Below are positions 17,947 to 25,575 of a stretch of 64,000 bases of DNA, piece after piece. The first letter of the stretch is position 1. Each line of letters opens with the position of its first letter. The notes beneath the pieces are model-generated. The model ran no database searches, was not told the origin of the DNA, and saw only the letters and a list, made by a program, of their open reading frames with translations. The translations under genes and the position numbers were made by a program. Origin of the DNA: Fibrobacteria bacterium (GTDB taxonomy: Bacteria > Fibrobacterota > Fibrobacteria > UBA5070); assembly GCA_020633825.1 (NCBI GenBank), contig JACKCV010000002.1:248001-312000 (forward strand). Reading direction: 5' to 3'.

Positions 17947-18926
17947 CGTCATCCAAAGGGCCAGGGCTGGAATTCGAACAGCCGGTCCTCGCACTTGATG
18001 CCAAGATCGAGGAGATGCGCGCCTTCGCGGCCGACGCTGGGATCGATCTGGGGTCGGAGCTCTCCAAGCTGGTGAAGAAACGCGCACAGCTCCTCCACAA
18101 GGCCCAGCAGAAGTTGACGCCTTGGAATCGGGTCGAACTCGCCCGACGCCAAGGACGCCCCTATGCCATGGACCACATCTCCGCCTCTTTCACGGATTTC
18201 GTGGAGCTCCACGGAGATCGAGCCTTCGGAGACGATCCCGCCATCATTTCGGGATTCGCCAAGCTTGGCGATGTCCCCGTTTGCCTCGTCGCCCACCAGA
18301 AGGGGCGGGACACCCGCGAGAACATCCAGCGAAATTTTGGAATGCCCCATCCTGAAGGGTATCGCAAGGCCCTGCGGGTGATGAAACTTGCCGAGCGTTT
18401 CCGGCGCCCGATCATTTGCCTGGTCGACACCCCCGGTGCCTTCCCCGGGATCGGCGCGGAGGAGCGGGGTCAGGCCCAGGCGATCGCCGAGAACATCCTG
18501 GAGATGACGAGCTTGCGGGTGCCTGTGATCGTCGCCGTCCTGGGAGAGGGGGCTTCCGGAGGGGCATTGGGCATCGGCGTGGGCGATCGCCTCCTGATGT
18601 TCGAGAACTCCTGGTATTGTGTCATCAGTCCGGAAGGATGCGCCGCGATCCTGTGGGGCGACCGGCAGATGGCGAAGGATGTCGCCTCCCACATGAAGCT
18701 GACCGCGCAGGATTTGAAGTCCCAAGGGCTCGTCGACCGAATCATTCCCGAGCCGGATGGGGGAGCCCACTGGGATCCCGCGGAGGCTCAAGCCGCGCTG
18801 AAAAAGGTTCTGATGGAAGAGCTCGAAGTGCTCTCCAAGCTGTCCGTCGACGAGTTGCTCGCCGAACGGTTCGAACGCTACCAACACGTCGGAGTCCATC
18901 TGGATGCCGGGGAGGCGAAACGATGA
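17943..18926 (+). CDS. accA: Acetyl-CoA carboxylase carboxyltransferase subunit alpha
   Basis: Transfers the carboxyl group from carboxybiotin to acetyl-CoA, making malonyl-CoA. The 327-residue length is typical. Conserved blocks include ELHGDRAFGDDPAI, GRDTRENIQRNFGMPHPEGY, LVDTPGAFPGIGAEERGQ and GEGASGGALGIGVGD. The start ATG overlaps the upstream stop as ATGA. accB and accC lie ~2.5-5 kb downstream on the same strand; accD is not in the window. Confidence 0.97.
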   Translation: MTSSKGPGLEFEQPVLALDAKIEEMRAFAADAGIDLGSELSKLVKKRAQLLHKAQQKLTPWNRVELARRQGRPYAMDHISASFTDFVELHGDRAFGDDPAIISGFAKLGDVPVCLVAHQKGRDTRENIQRNFGMPHPEGYRKALRVMKLAERFRRPIICLVDTPGAFPGIGAEERGQAQAIAENILEMTSLRVPVIVAVLGEGASGGALGIGVGDRLLMFENSWYCVISPEGCAAILWGDRQMAKDVASHMKLTAQDLKSQGLVDRIIPEPDGGAHWDPAEAQAALKKVLMEELEVLSKLSVDELLAERFERYQHVGVHLDAGEAKR

Positions 18927-19177
18927 TCGATTCCGATCTGCTGGAGATCCTCTGCTGTCCGGAAACGCACCAGGGGCTCGAACCCGCCGGGGCGGATGTG
19001 GTCCTGGCTCTCAACCAGGCCATCGGCCGTTCCGAGTTGCGGGACCGTTCGGGGCAGTTGGTTCGCGAGTCCATCGATGGCGCACTTGTCCGAAAGGATG
19101 GACAATGGGTGTACCTTATTCGATCGGGGATTCCCGTGTTGTTGGTCGATTCCGCCGTTTCCCCCATTCGTCCCTGA
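18923..19177 (+). CDS. Small Trm112/YcaR-like protein
   Basis: 84 residues beginning LLEILCCPETHQGLEPA and ending WVYLIRSGIPVLLVD, the pattern of Trm112-family proteins. Of the usual zinc-type cysteines only the adjacent CC remains and no second pair is present, so metal binding is doubtful. Trm112 relatives act as small methyltransferase activators or lie beside lipid A genes. It overlaps accA as ATGA and precedes the TPR gene by 31 bp. Function here is unknown. Confidence 0.75.
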   Translation: MIDSDLLEILCCPETHQGLEPAGADVVLALNQAIGRSELRDRSGQLVRESIDGALVRKDGQWVYLIRSGIPVLLVDSAVSPIRP

Positions 19178-19208
19178 CACCCGACCCGGGTCCCAAGCAG
19201 GAGTGTCC

Positions 19209-21368
19209 ATGAGCATCAGTCTGGAAGCCATCGAAAGCGTGTGGAACACCAATCCCGGTGGGCTTGGCTTCGCCATGTATGCCGATGCCCTGCACCGGGC
19301 GGGGGAAACCGCCAAGGCGCATTCGGTCCTCACCGAAGGTCTCTCCAAGTGGCCGCGGCATTTTTCCGGAAGGATGTTGCTGGGGCGCATTTCCCAGGAA
19401 CTCGGCGACATGGAATCGGCCCGCGCCGCGTTCCAGGAAGCCGTGGCGCAGAACTCCAATTCCCCCATGGCCCTTCGTTCCTTGGCCACCATCCTCGGAA
19501 CCCAGCAGTACCAGAGGCAGGCGATCGATCATTGGGTGCGGTTGTCCTTGGTCGACCCCCTCGACTCCGAGGCTTCCTCCATGGCGCGATCCCTTATCGC
19601 GAACCTGGAAACCACCTCGTCGCTCGCCGATCTGGGCTTGGGAATCCGGGATGTCGAAGACGCCTCGTCCCGCGAGGCCCTTTCCGAGGGAGCCTCCGCG
19701 ACCGGCAAGGGCTTTTCCAGTCTCGAATCGGATTCTCCGCTGGCGGCTTGGGGCTCCGAGGCGGCGGTCGAACCCGCCTTCGATCTGGGGGATTTGGCCT
19801 TCCCGGTCCCACCCTCCCAAGGGGCCGCGGCCGGTTGGACCACCGAAGGGATGGAATCCACCCTGCCTTCCAATCCTGCGGTTCCGCAGGGGGATTTGTC
19901 CACCGAGATCTCCCGTCCCGCCATGGGGCCGGAGATCGACTCCGGCCTGGCCACTCTGGAAATGACATCCTTCCCGGTGCATTCCATCCCTCCCCCTCCT
20001 CTGCAGGGGCCTTCCGGAGTGGAGCCCGATGCCCCGCGTCCCTTGGCCGCAGGAGCCAACGAATCCGGGACGCACGTCCTCGATGTCCTGCCGGCCTTGA
20101 CCTCTCCCGAGGTGGTATCCGCGGAGCCGGGGCCTGATGTCACCCAGTTCGTTCCGCGCACGGAGATGTCCGGACAAGTGACGGGAGAGGACATCGGGAA
20201 CCGCTTGGACGCGATGTTCAGCGATCTGGAGCCGGAAGCCACCGCGCCAACCCTTCCCCAGGCAGCCTCCGTCCCCCCGATCCAGGATATGGCTTCTTCC
20301 GCAGGGCTGTCGGAAATTTCCCGCCCCTCCTCGGCGGGAGTCCCGGATCGCGTTTCCGGCGAGGATGTGGAAGATCGACTCTCCGAGTTGTTCGGGGCAC
20401 CCTCCGAGATGCCGCCGCCCGCGGCACCGCTCGCCGACCTCTCGTTGCCTCCCCTCGCTGCGCCCGCCCCCTCTCCGGAGCTTCCGGCACCTGCGGCGCT
20501 GGAAATCCCGTCTCCGAGCGCACCGGAAAAGCCTGCCGTCGCGGGCAACGCCCCCGTCACCGGGAATGACATCGAAGCCCGTCTCGACGATCTGTTCGGT
20601 GCCAGCGCCTTCGATCTCCCCATCTCCGACCCCCCTTCTCCTCCGACACAGGTCGGCGAATCGGTCAGCAGCGGGATCGAGCAGCGTCTGGACACGCTGT
20701 TCTCCGAGGGCACAGAGCTCCGGCAGGACACGCTGAAGGCCTCCGACACCAGTGCGATGGATCGCGACGATATTTTCGGCGATTCGTCCTCCTCCGAGGC
20801 CACCCTCGAGAACATGCGCGCTTTCGAAACCGCGGCCGCTCCCATCTCGGCGGTTCGCGAATCGGCCTCGGACGAAACCGCCGCGGCTTTCCGCGACCCT
20901 TCCTCCTCGGAAGAGACCGCTGCAGGGCGCCCGACCCTTGCCGACCCCAGCGACGTCGATTCCGGTGGCTCGACGATCGACATCCCCACGCAGGGCATCG
21001 TCTCCTCCGCTCCGGGAACGACCGCTCCGGTGCGATTGACCGGGCAGGATCTGGACAGTCAGCTCGACGATCTGTTCGCTTCCAGTGAATTCACCATGGA
21101 CGACTCCCAGGTGCCGACGGCTCGCAAGACCACGCCGTCTCCTGCCGGTCCCATCACGGGTGACGATATCGGAGATCGACTCGACGACTTGTTCGGCTCC
21201 GATTCCGATTTTCCCGCAGGAGTCCCGACGGTGACTCTCGCCGAGGAGTACCTGCGCCAGGGGTATCGTGAACAAGCCTTGGCCGTGTTCCGGCAGCTTG
21301 CGGGTCGAGACCCTTCCAACGCCGAAATCCAACGCCGGATCGCCGAGATCGAGGGATCCGGGACCTGA
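19209..21368 (+). CDS. TPR protein with six copies of a (V/I)(T/S)GxDIxxRLDDLF motif
   Basis: 719 residues, no signal peptide. Residues 20-125 form TPR-like helices (FAMYADALHRAGETAKAHSV) and a final TPR lies near 675-710 (AEEYLRQGYREQALAVFRQL). Between them is a long, low-complexity Pro/Ala/Ser/acidic region, probably disordered. It carries a repeated short motif at residues ~324 (VTGEDIGNRLDAMF), 382 (VSGEDVEDRLSELF), 450 (VTGNDIEARLDDLF), 486 (VSSGIEQRLDTLF), 609 (LTGQDLDSQLDDLF) and 649 (ITGDDIGDRLDDLF). CAGGAG precedes ATG 19209. It sits in the acc unit just before accB. I do not recognise the family; a scaffold with repeated docking helices is inferred. Confidence 0.82.
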   Translation: MSISLEAIESVWNTNPGGLGFAMYADALHRAGETAKAHSVLTEGLSKWPRHFSGRMLLGRISQELGDMESARAAFQEAVAQNSNSPMALRSLATILGTQQYQRQAIDHWVRLSLVDPLDSEASSMARSLIANLETTSSLADLGLGIRDVEDASSREALSEGASATGKGFSSLESDSPLAAWGSEAAVEPAFDLGDLAFPVPPSQGAAAGWTTEGMESTLPSNPAVPQGDLSTEISRPAMGPEIDSGLATLEMTSFPVHSIPPPPLQGPSGVEPDAPRPLAAGANESGTHVLDVLPALTSPEVVSAEPGPDVTQFVPRTEMSGQVTGEDIGNRLDAMFSDLEPEATAPTLPQAASVPPIQDMASSAGLSEISRPSSAGVPDRVSGEDVEDRLSELFGAPSEMPPPAAPLADLSLPPLAAPAPSPELPAPAALEIPSPSAPEKPAVAGNAPVTGNDIEARLDDLFGASAFDLPISDPPSPPTQVGESVSSGIEQRLDTLFSEGTELRQDTLKASDTSAMDRDDIFGDSSSSEATLENMRAFETAAAPISAVRESASDETAAAFRDPSSSEETAAGRPTLADPSDVDSGGSTIDIPTQGIVSSAPGTTAPVRLTGQDLDSQLDDLFASSEFTMDDSQVPTARKTTPSPAGPITGDDIGDRLDDLFGSDSDFPAGVPTVTLAEEYLRQGYREQALAVFRQLAGRDPSNAEIQRRIAEIEGSGT

Positions 21369-21387
21369 TGCGATCGAAAGGAAACGC

Positions 21388-21855
21388 GTGAACATTGATG
21401 AAATCGCCAAGCTCATCGAGCTCTTGGACCAGTCTTCGCTGTCCGAGCTCGAATGGTCTTCCGATACCACCAGGCTTTCGTTGCGCAAACCGGTGGCACC
21501 ACCGGTCCAGTACCTCCAAGCTCCGGCTCCCGTCGCGGCTGCACCCGCTCCCGCCGCTGTCGCGCCCGCGGCACCGTCCGCGGCCCCCGTTGCGGCACCC
21601 TCCACGGAGACCGGTCTGGTCGAGATTCGCAGCCCCATGGTCGGAACCTTCTATCGCTCGTCCTCTCCGGAGAACCCCGCCTACGTCGAGGAGGGCTCCA
21701 AAGTGGAGAAGGGCAAGACGGTGTGCATCGTCGAAGCGATGAAGCTGATGAACGAGATCGAATCCGAGGTATCGGGAACCATCGTGAAGGTGGTCGCCCA
21801 GAACGAACAGCCGGTGGAGTACGGATCCGTCCTTTTCCTCGTCCGTCCCTCCTGA
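21388..21855 (+). CDS. accB: Biotin carboxyl carrier protein of acetyl-CoA carboxylase
   Basis: 155 residues: N-terminal helical part (NIDEIAKLIELLDQSS), an Ala/Pro-rich linker (about 40-78) and the biotinyl domain with VEAMKLMNEIE, where the Lys of EAMKLM is biotinylated. GTG 21388 follows AAAGGAAAC at good spacing. The linker and length are typical of bacterial BCCP. accC follows, but after a PilT-type gene rather than directly. Confidence 0.96.
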   Translation: MNIDEIAKLIELLDQSSLSELEWSSDTTRLSLRKPVAPPVQYLQAPAPVAAAPAPAAVAPAAPSAAPVAAPSTETGLVEIRSPMVGTFYRSSSPENPAYVEEGSKVEKGKTVCIVEAMKLMNEIESEVSGTIVKVVAQNEQPVEYGSVLFLVRPS

Positions 21856-21871
21856 ACCGAAGCATCCGAAC

Positions 21872-22966
21872 ATGACCATCGAGCAGCTCTTCAAGGAAAT
21901 GGTCGATCGTGGCGCGTCCGACCTCCACCTCCGGGTGGGGGTGCCTCCCGCGTTGCGCATCAATGGAGACCTCTACCGGTTGCAAGCCGACCGAGTCAGC
22001 CCGGAAGGGATGGAGAGCTACCTCGGCGTCATCATGAATCGAAACCAGCGAGCTCGTTTCGATTCGGAGCTGGAGCTCGACTTCGCGGTCGGTGTTCGCG
22101 GCCTGGGGCGGTTTCGCATCAACGGGTTCCGCCAGCGCGGGACTCCGGCATTGGCGATCCGGCACATCACCCAGACCATTCCCCAGTTCGATTCCCTCGG
22201 GCTTCCCGAAGTCGTGCGGGACATCGCGCTCAAGGAGCGGGGACTCATTCTCGTCACCGGGACCACGGGCTCGGGGAAATCGACCACCCTGGCCTCGATG
22301 ATCGACCACATCAACGAGATGACCGCTTCCAACATCGTCACGGTCGAGGATCCGATCGAGTTCCTCTATCGCGACAAGCGATCCATCATCAGCCAGCGCG
22401 AAGTCGGCTACGACACCCACTCGTTCCCCAACGCCTTGAAGGCCTCCTTCCGCGAGGATCCGGACGTCATCCTGATCGGTGAAATCCGCGACCAGGAGAC
22501 CATGCACATCGCCTTGCAGGCCGCCGACACCGGCCACCTGGTGATGAGCACCCTCCACACGATGAATGCGACCGAGACCATCTCGCGCATCGTGAGCTTC
22601 TACCCCCCCCACCAGCACCAGCAGGTGCGGCTTCTGCTCGCCAACACCTTGCAGAGCATCATCTCCCTGCGACTGCTGCCGCGCAAGGATCGGCAAGGGC
22701 GTGTTCCCGCCGCCGAAATCCTCGTCAACAACGCGGCGATCCACGACTACCTCGTGGAGCCGACCCTCACCCACATGATCGAGCCCGCCATCCGGGAGGG
22801 GAACTCGCAATACGGCAGCCAGTCGTTCGACCAGTCGATCCACAAGCTGTTCATGGACGAGATGATCTCCTACGAAGTGGCGTTGCGCTCGGCCTCGAAT
22901 CCCGCCGATTTCGAATTGAAGTTGCGCGGGGTCGAAGGCGCCTCCGACCGGAGCTGGATGACCTGA
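21872..22966 (+). CDS. PilT/PilU-type retraction ATPase
   Basis: 364-residue hexameric secretion/pilus-retraction ATPase. Walker A is GTTGSGKST, the Asp box lies around TVEDPIEFLY, Walker B is EDPDVILIGEIRD, and the His box is TGHLVMSTLHTMNATETI. The N-terminal ASDLHLRVGVPP is the usual PilT start. The AIRGGF-like C-end is not evident and the tail is short, so PilT versus PilU cannot be decided. It lies between accB and accC and its stop overlaps the accC start (TGATG). No pilus genes are near, so type IV pilus or gliding function is inferred from the family only. Confidence 0.9.
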   Translation: MTIEQLFKEMVDRGASDLHLRVGVPPALRINGDLYRLQADRVSPEGMESYLGVIMNRNQRARFDSELELDFAVGVRGLGRFRINGFRQRGTPALAIRHITQTIPQFDSLGLPEVVRDIALKERGLILVTGTTGSGKSTTLASMIDHINEMTASNIVTVEDPIEFLYRDKRSIISQREVGYDTHSFPNALKASFREDPDVILIGEIRDQETMHIALQAADTGHLVMSTLHTMNATETISRIVSFYPPHQHQQVRLLLANTLQSIISLRLLPRKDRQGRVPAAEILVNNAAIHDYLVEPTLTHMIEPAIREGNSQYGSQSFDQSIHKLFMDEMISYEVALRSASNPADFELKLRGVEGASDRSWMT

Positions 22967-24315
22967 TGAAGAAGGTTCTCATCGCCAATCGCGGCGAAAT
23001 CGCCCTGCGCGTGATCCGCGCCTGCAAGGAACTCGGAATCCGCACCGTCGCGGTCCATTCCACCGCCGACAACGACAGCCTGCACGTGAAGCTGGCCGAC
23101 GAGGACGTCTGCATCGGTCCTCCCCAAGGCAAGAAGTCCTACCTCGACATGCGACAGATCCTGTCTGCCGCCGTCCTCACCAACGCCGACGCGATCCATC
23201 CGGGGTACGGGTTCCTGTCGGAGAATCCGAGGTTCGCCGAGCTGGTCGGGAAGTCGGGCATCAAGTTCATCGGCCCCTCGTCCGAGGCCATCTCCCGGAT
23301 GGGGGACAAGTCGCAGGCGAAGGATGCCATGAAGGCGGCCGGGGTCCCCACGATCCCCGGCTCCGACGGCCCGGTGGCCACCATCGACGAGGCCCGGGAA
23401 TGGGCCAAGGTCGTGGGCTTCCCCATGATCATCAAGGCGGTTTCCGGAGGTGGCGGGCGCGGCATGCGCGTCGTTCGCGATTTGAAGGAGCTCGAAAGCC
23501 AGTTCCCTGTGGCGACCTCCGAGGCCTTGTCCTGCTTCGGCGACGGACGCGTGTACATGGAGAGGTACTTCGAACGGCCGCGCCACGTCGAGATCCAGCT
23601 GCTGGCCGATTCCAAGGGGAACGTCCTCCATCTCGGCGAACGCGATTGCTCCGTCCAGAGGCGCCACCAGAAGCTCGTGGAGGAATCCCCTTCCCCCGCC
23701 GTCGATGACAAGATCCGTCAGGCCATGGGCAAGGCGGCGGTCAAGGGTGCCAAATCGGTGGGCTACGAGAACGCCGGAACGATGGAATTCCTCCTCGACG
23801 AGGACGGCTCCTTCTACTTCATGGAAATGAACACCCGCATCCAGGTCGAACATCCCGTCACGGAAATGGTGACGGGCGTCGACCTGATCCGGCAGCAGTT
23901 GCTGGTCGCCATGGGCGAGGAGCTTGCCTACAAGCAGTCGGATATCAAGGTGCGCGGCCACGCCATCGAATGCCGCATCAACGCGGAGGATCCCACCCAG
24001 GGGTTCCGACCCTGCCCCGGCCCCATCAAGGGACTCCATGTGCCAGGCGGAATGGGCGTGCGCTGGGACAGCCACATCTATTCCGGATATTCGATCCCCC
24101 CGTTCTACGACTCCATGATCGGAAAACTGATCGTCCATGCCCCCGACCGCACGCAGGCCATCGATCGGATGGTCCGTTGCCTGGACGAGTTGCACGTGGA
24201 CGGTCCTGCGACCACCGCGAGGTTGCAGCGCAAGATCCTCAATTCCCCCGGTTTCCGCAGCGGGAACTTCAACACCAAGTTCCTGGAGATCCACCCCGAA
24301 CTTCTAGAGGCTTGA
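22966..24315 (+). CDS. accC: Biotin carboxylase subunit of acetyl-CoA carboxylase
   Basis: 449 residues, the usual AccC length. Carboxylates the biotin on AccB with ATP and bicarbonate. It shows the N-terminal KVLIANRGEIALRVIRA, the ATP-grasp glycine loop KAVSGGGGRGM, HVEIQLLAD, RDCSVQRRHQKLVEE and EMNTRIQVEHPVTE with the catalytic Glu/Arg set. The ATG shares one base with the PilT-gene stop. The FecR-domain gene starts 3 bp after the stop. Confidence 0.97.
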   Translation: MKKVLIANRGEIALRVIRACKELGIRTVAVHSTADNDSLHVKLADEDVCIGPPQGKKSYLDMRQILSAAVLTNADAIHPGYGFLSENPRFAELVGKSGIKFIGPSSEAISRMGDKSQAKDAMKAAGVPTIPGSDGPVATIDEAREWAKVVGFPMIIKAVSGGGGRGMRVVRDLKELESQFPVATSEALSCFGDGRVYMERYFERPRHVEIQLLADSKGNVLHLGERDCSVQRRHQKLVEESPSPAVDDKIRQAMGKAAVKGAKSVGYENAGTMEFLLDEDGSFYFMEMNTRIQVEHPVTEMVTGVDLIRQQLLVAMGEELAYKQSDIKVRGHAIECRINAEDPTQGFRPCPGPIKGLHVPGGMGVRWDSHIYSGYSIPPFYDSMIGKLIVHAPDRTQAIDRMVRCLDELHVDGPATTARLQRKILNSPGFRSGNFNTKFLEIHPELLEA

Positions 24316-24318
24316 CCC

Positions 24319-25038
24319 ATGATGATTCCCCGCATCGCTCTCGTCTTGTCCGCCGCATCGACCTTGGTGGTCGCCAAAGGAACGACCAAGGTGACCTGGT
24401 TGGTGGGAGAAGCCGTTCTCAAGCGAGCGGGGAAGTCCTTCCCCGTGCGAGTCCGGACCGAATGCCGGACCGGGGACACCCTGGAGGTCGGAGCCACCAG
24501 CCGCGTGGAGCTGCGCTACCCCGACAACACCCTTTTGCGTCTGGATGAGAACTCCAAGCTGGTCCTCGCCGATCGGGTCGCCGGGAAGCCCGAGCCCAAG
24601 CTCGTCGTGGGCAAGGCATGGGCGAACGTCAAGAAGATCGGGCAGGGGGGCACCGGTTTCGGAGTCCGCACTCCCACCGCCGTCGCCGCCGTGCGCGGGA
24701 CCGTCTTCCAGGTCGAAGGGGGGCTCGACAGCTCCTCCGTGCGGCTCTACGAAGGCAAGGTCGACGTGGGCACGCCCAAGGCCGCCGACGCCCGGGCGAA
24801 GGGGGAAGTTTCCGGCCCCTCCGAGGTGGGCCTCGACCAGTGGGTGAAGCTGCTCCAGGGGGAGCAGGTGGTCATGCGCAAGGATGGAACCTGGGCGTCC
24901 TCGAAGTTCGACGTCGGCGCCCGCGATCCGTGGATCCTGTTCAATGCGCAGCGGGATTCGCTGGCGGGACGTCCGCTGCCCGAGGCTTCGACGGAATCCG
25001 GCGCTTCGCCCGACGGGGACGATCCCTGGGCGAAGTGA
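24319..25038 (+). CDS. FecR-domain periplasmic protein
   Basis: 239 residues with a short signal peptide (MMIPRIALVLSAASTLVVAK). A FecR-type core follows: GDTLEVGATSRVELRYPDNT, LRLDENSKL, and TPTAVAAVRGTVFQV (the conserved '[TS]P.AVAAVRGT.F.V' of stand-alone FecR proteins). There is no inner-membrane anti-sigma N-domain and no ECF sigma gene nearby, so it is not a classical FecR regulator. The C-terminus is acidic and Pro/Ser-rich. It is the last gene of the acc unit, 3 bp after accC. Function is unknown; periplasmic binding is inferred. Confidence 0.85.
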   Translation: MMIPRIALVLSAASTLVVAKGTTKVTWLVGEAVLKRAGKSFPVRVRTECRTGDTLEVGATSRVELRYPDNTLLRLDENSKLVLADRVAGKPEPKLVVGKAWANVKKIGQGGTGFGVRTPTAVAAVRGTVFQVEGGLDSSSVRLYEGKVDVGTPKAADARAKGEVSGPSEVGLDQWVKLLQGEQVVMRKDGTWASSKFDVGARDPWILFNAQRDSLAGRPLPEASTESGASPDGDDPWAK

Positions 25039-25182
25039 ACGCCCTCCGGATCGGGCGAAGCTGGCGCGTTCATCGATGGGGGAGGAGGCCTCTCCGCTCG
25101 TGGGGATGAGGTTCGAACGGAAAACTTCCGCGATCCCGGCGGCTGGCGCGAAGGTTTTTTCTCGAGGATGAACGTGGGGACG

Positions 25183-25209
25183 ATCGCCCCTCCGCCAAGG
25201 AGGGGCGAT
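25183..25209 (+). terminator. Strong hairpin after the FecR gene, possible terminator
   Basis: ATCGCCCCTCC (25183-25193), loop GCCAA, GGAGGGGCGAT (25199-25209): 11 perfect pairs. No T tract follows, so it may be a Rho-assisted stop or a 3'-stabilising element of the acc unit. Confidence 0.45.
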
Positions 25210-25499
25210 GCCTCCTCCCGGCGGACGGATCCATCGCGCAAGGCCGTTCGGGAGGAATACGAGTACCGGGAATGGACACCCCTTCGAGGGGAAGGCGCGA
25301 GACCGTACGGCGAAAATTTCCTCCTGGAGAAGTCGCGTCACAACCCGGTGGGAGGAAGTCCTTGCTGGGCAAGGGAGTTTCCATCTGAAGCTCAATTCCT
25401 GGAATCTGCGTTCTTCCCTTGGTTTTTTGGTTTTTCGCAGAGGTCGATTCCTGAAGGAATGCAAGGCTTTCGACAGTGTGAATACTTGAAACATTTTTG

Positions 25500-25529
25500 T
25501 TGACAATCCATTGAGGGCGAGGGGAAAAT
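25500..25529 (+). promoter_or_regulatory. Promoter candidate of the first TonB receptor gene
   Basis: TTGACA at 25500-25505 and GAAAAT at 25524-25529 (18-bp spacer). It aligns with the better promoter of the second receptor gene (34811-34839). The downstream leader is conserved between the two genes, including a small hairpin and GAAGCGAAAGG before the ATG. Confidence 0.5.
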
Positions 25530-25539
25530 CCCTTTCAAT

Positions 25540-25553
25540 CCGGAGGTTTCCGG
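25540..25553 (+). promoter_or_regulatory. Conserved leader hairpin before the first TonB receptor gene
   Basis: CCGGA-GGTT-TCCGG. The same position before the second receptor gene (34851-34864) reads CCGGG-AAGT-CCCGG, so the fifth pair changes from A-T to G-C while pairing is kept. The Shine-Dalgarno-like AAAGG follows about 9 nt later. Confidence 0.4.
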
Positions 25554-25575
25554 TCGAAGCGAAAGGTGGATCTTC

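Larger units (their letters stand above)
25039..25575 (+). other. 537-bp intergenic region upstream of the first TonB receptor
   Basis: No convincing gene. A strong 11-bp hairpin (25183-25209) lies early and a promoter-like sequence near 25500. The small open frame 25168-25503 has no coding character (Arg/Pro/Phe-rich, no motif). I looked for a B12-box (cobalamin riboswitch) and did not find one. The ~250 bp before the promoter are less GC-rich and contain T tracts. Confidence 0.5.

Noticed and set aside
25168..25503. 111-aa open frame upstream of the first TonB receptor
   Set aside because: Arg/Pro/Phe-rich, no domain, overlaps the hairpin and ends at the promoter; unlikely to be coding.
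25300..25575. Cobalamin or other riboswitch before the TonB receptor
   Set aside because: No B12-box-like sequence or recognisable riboswitch core could be found by eye.
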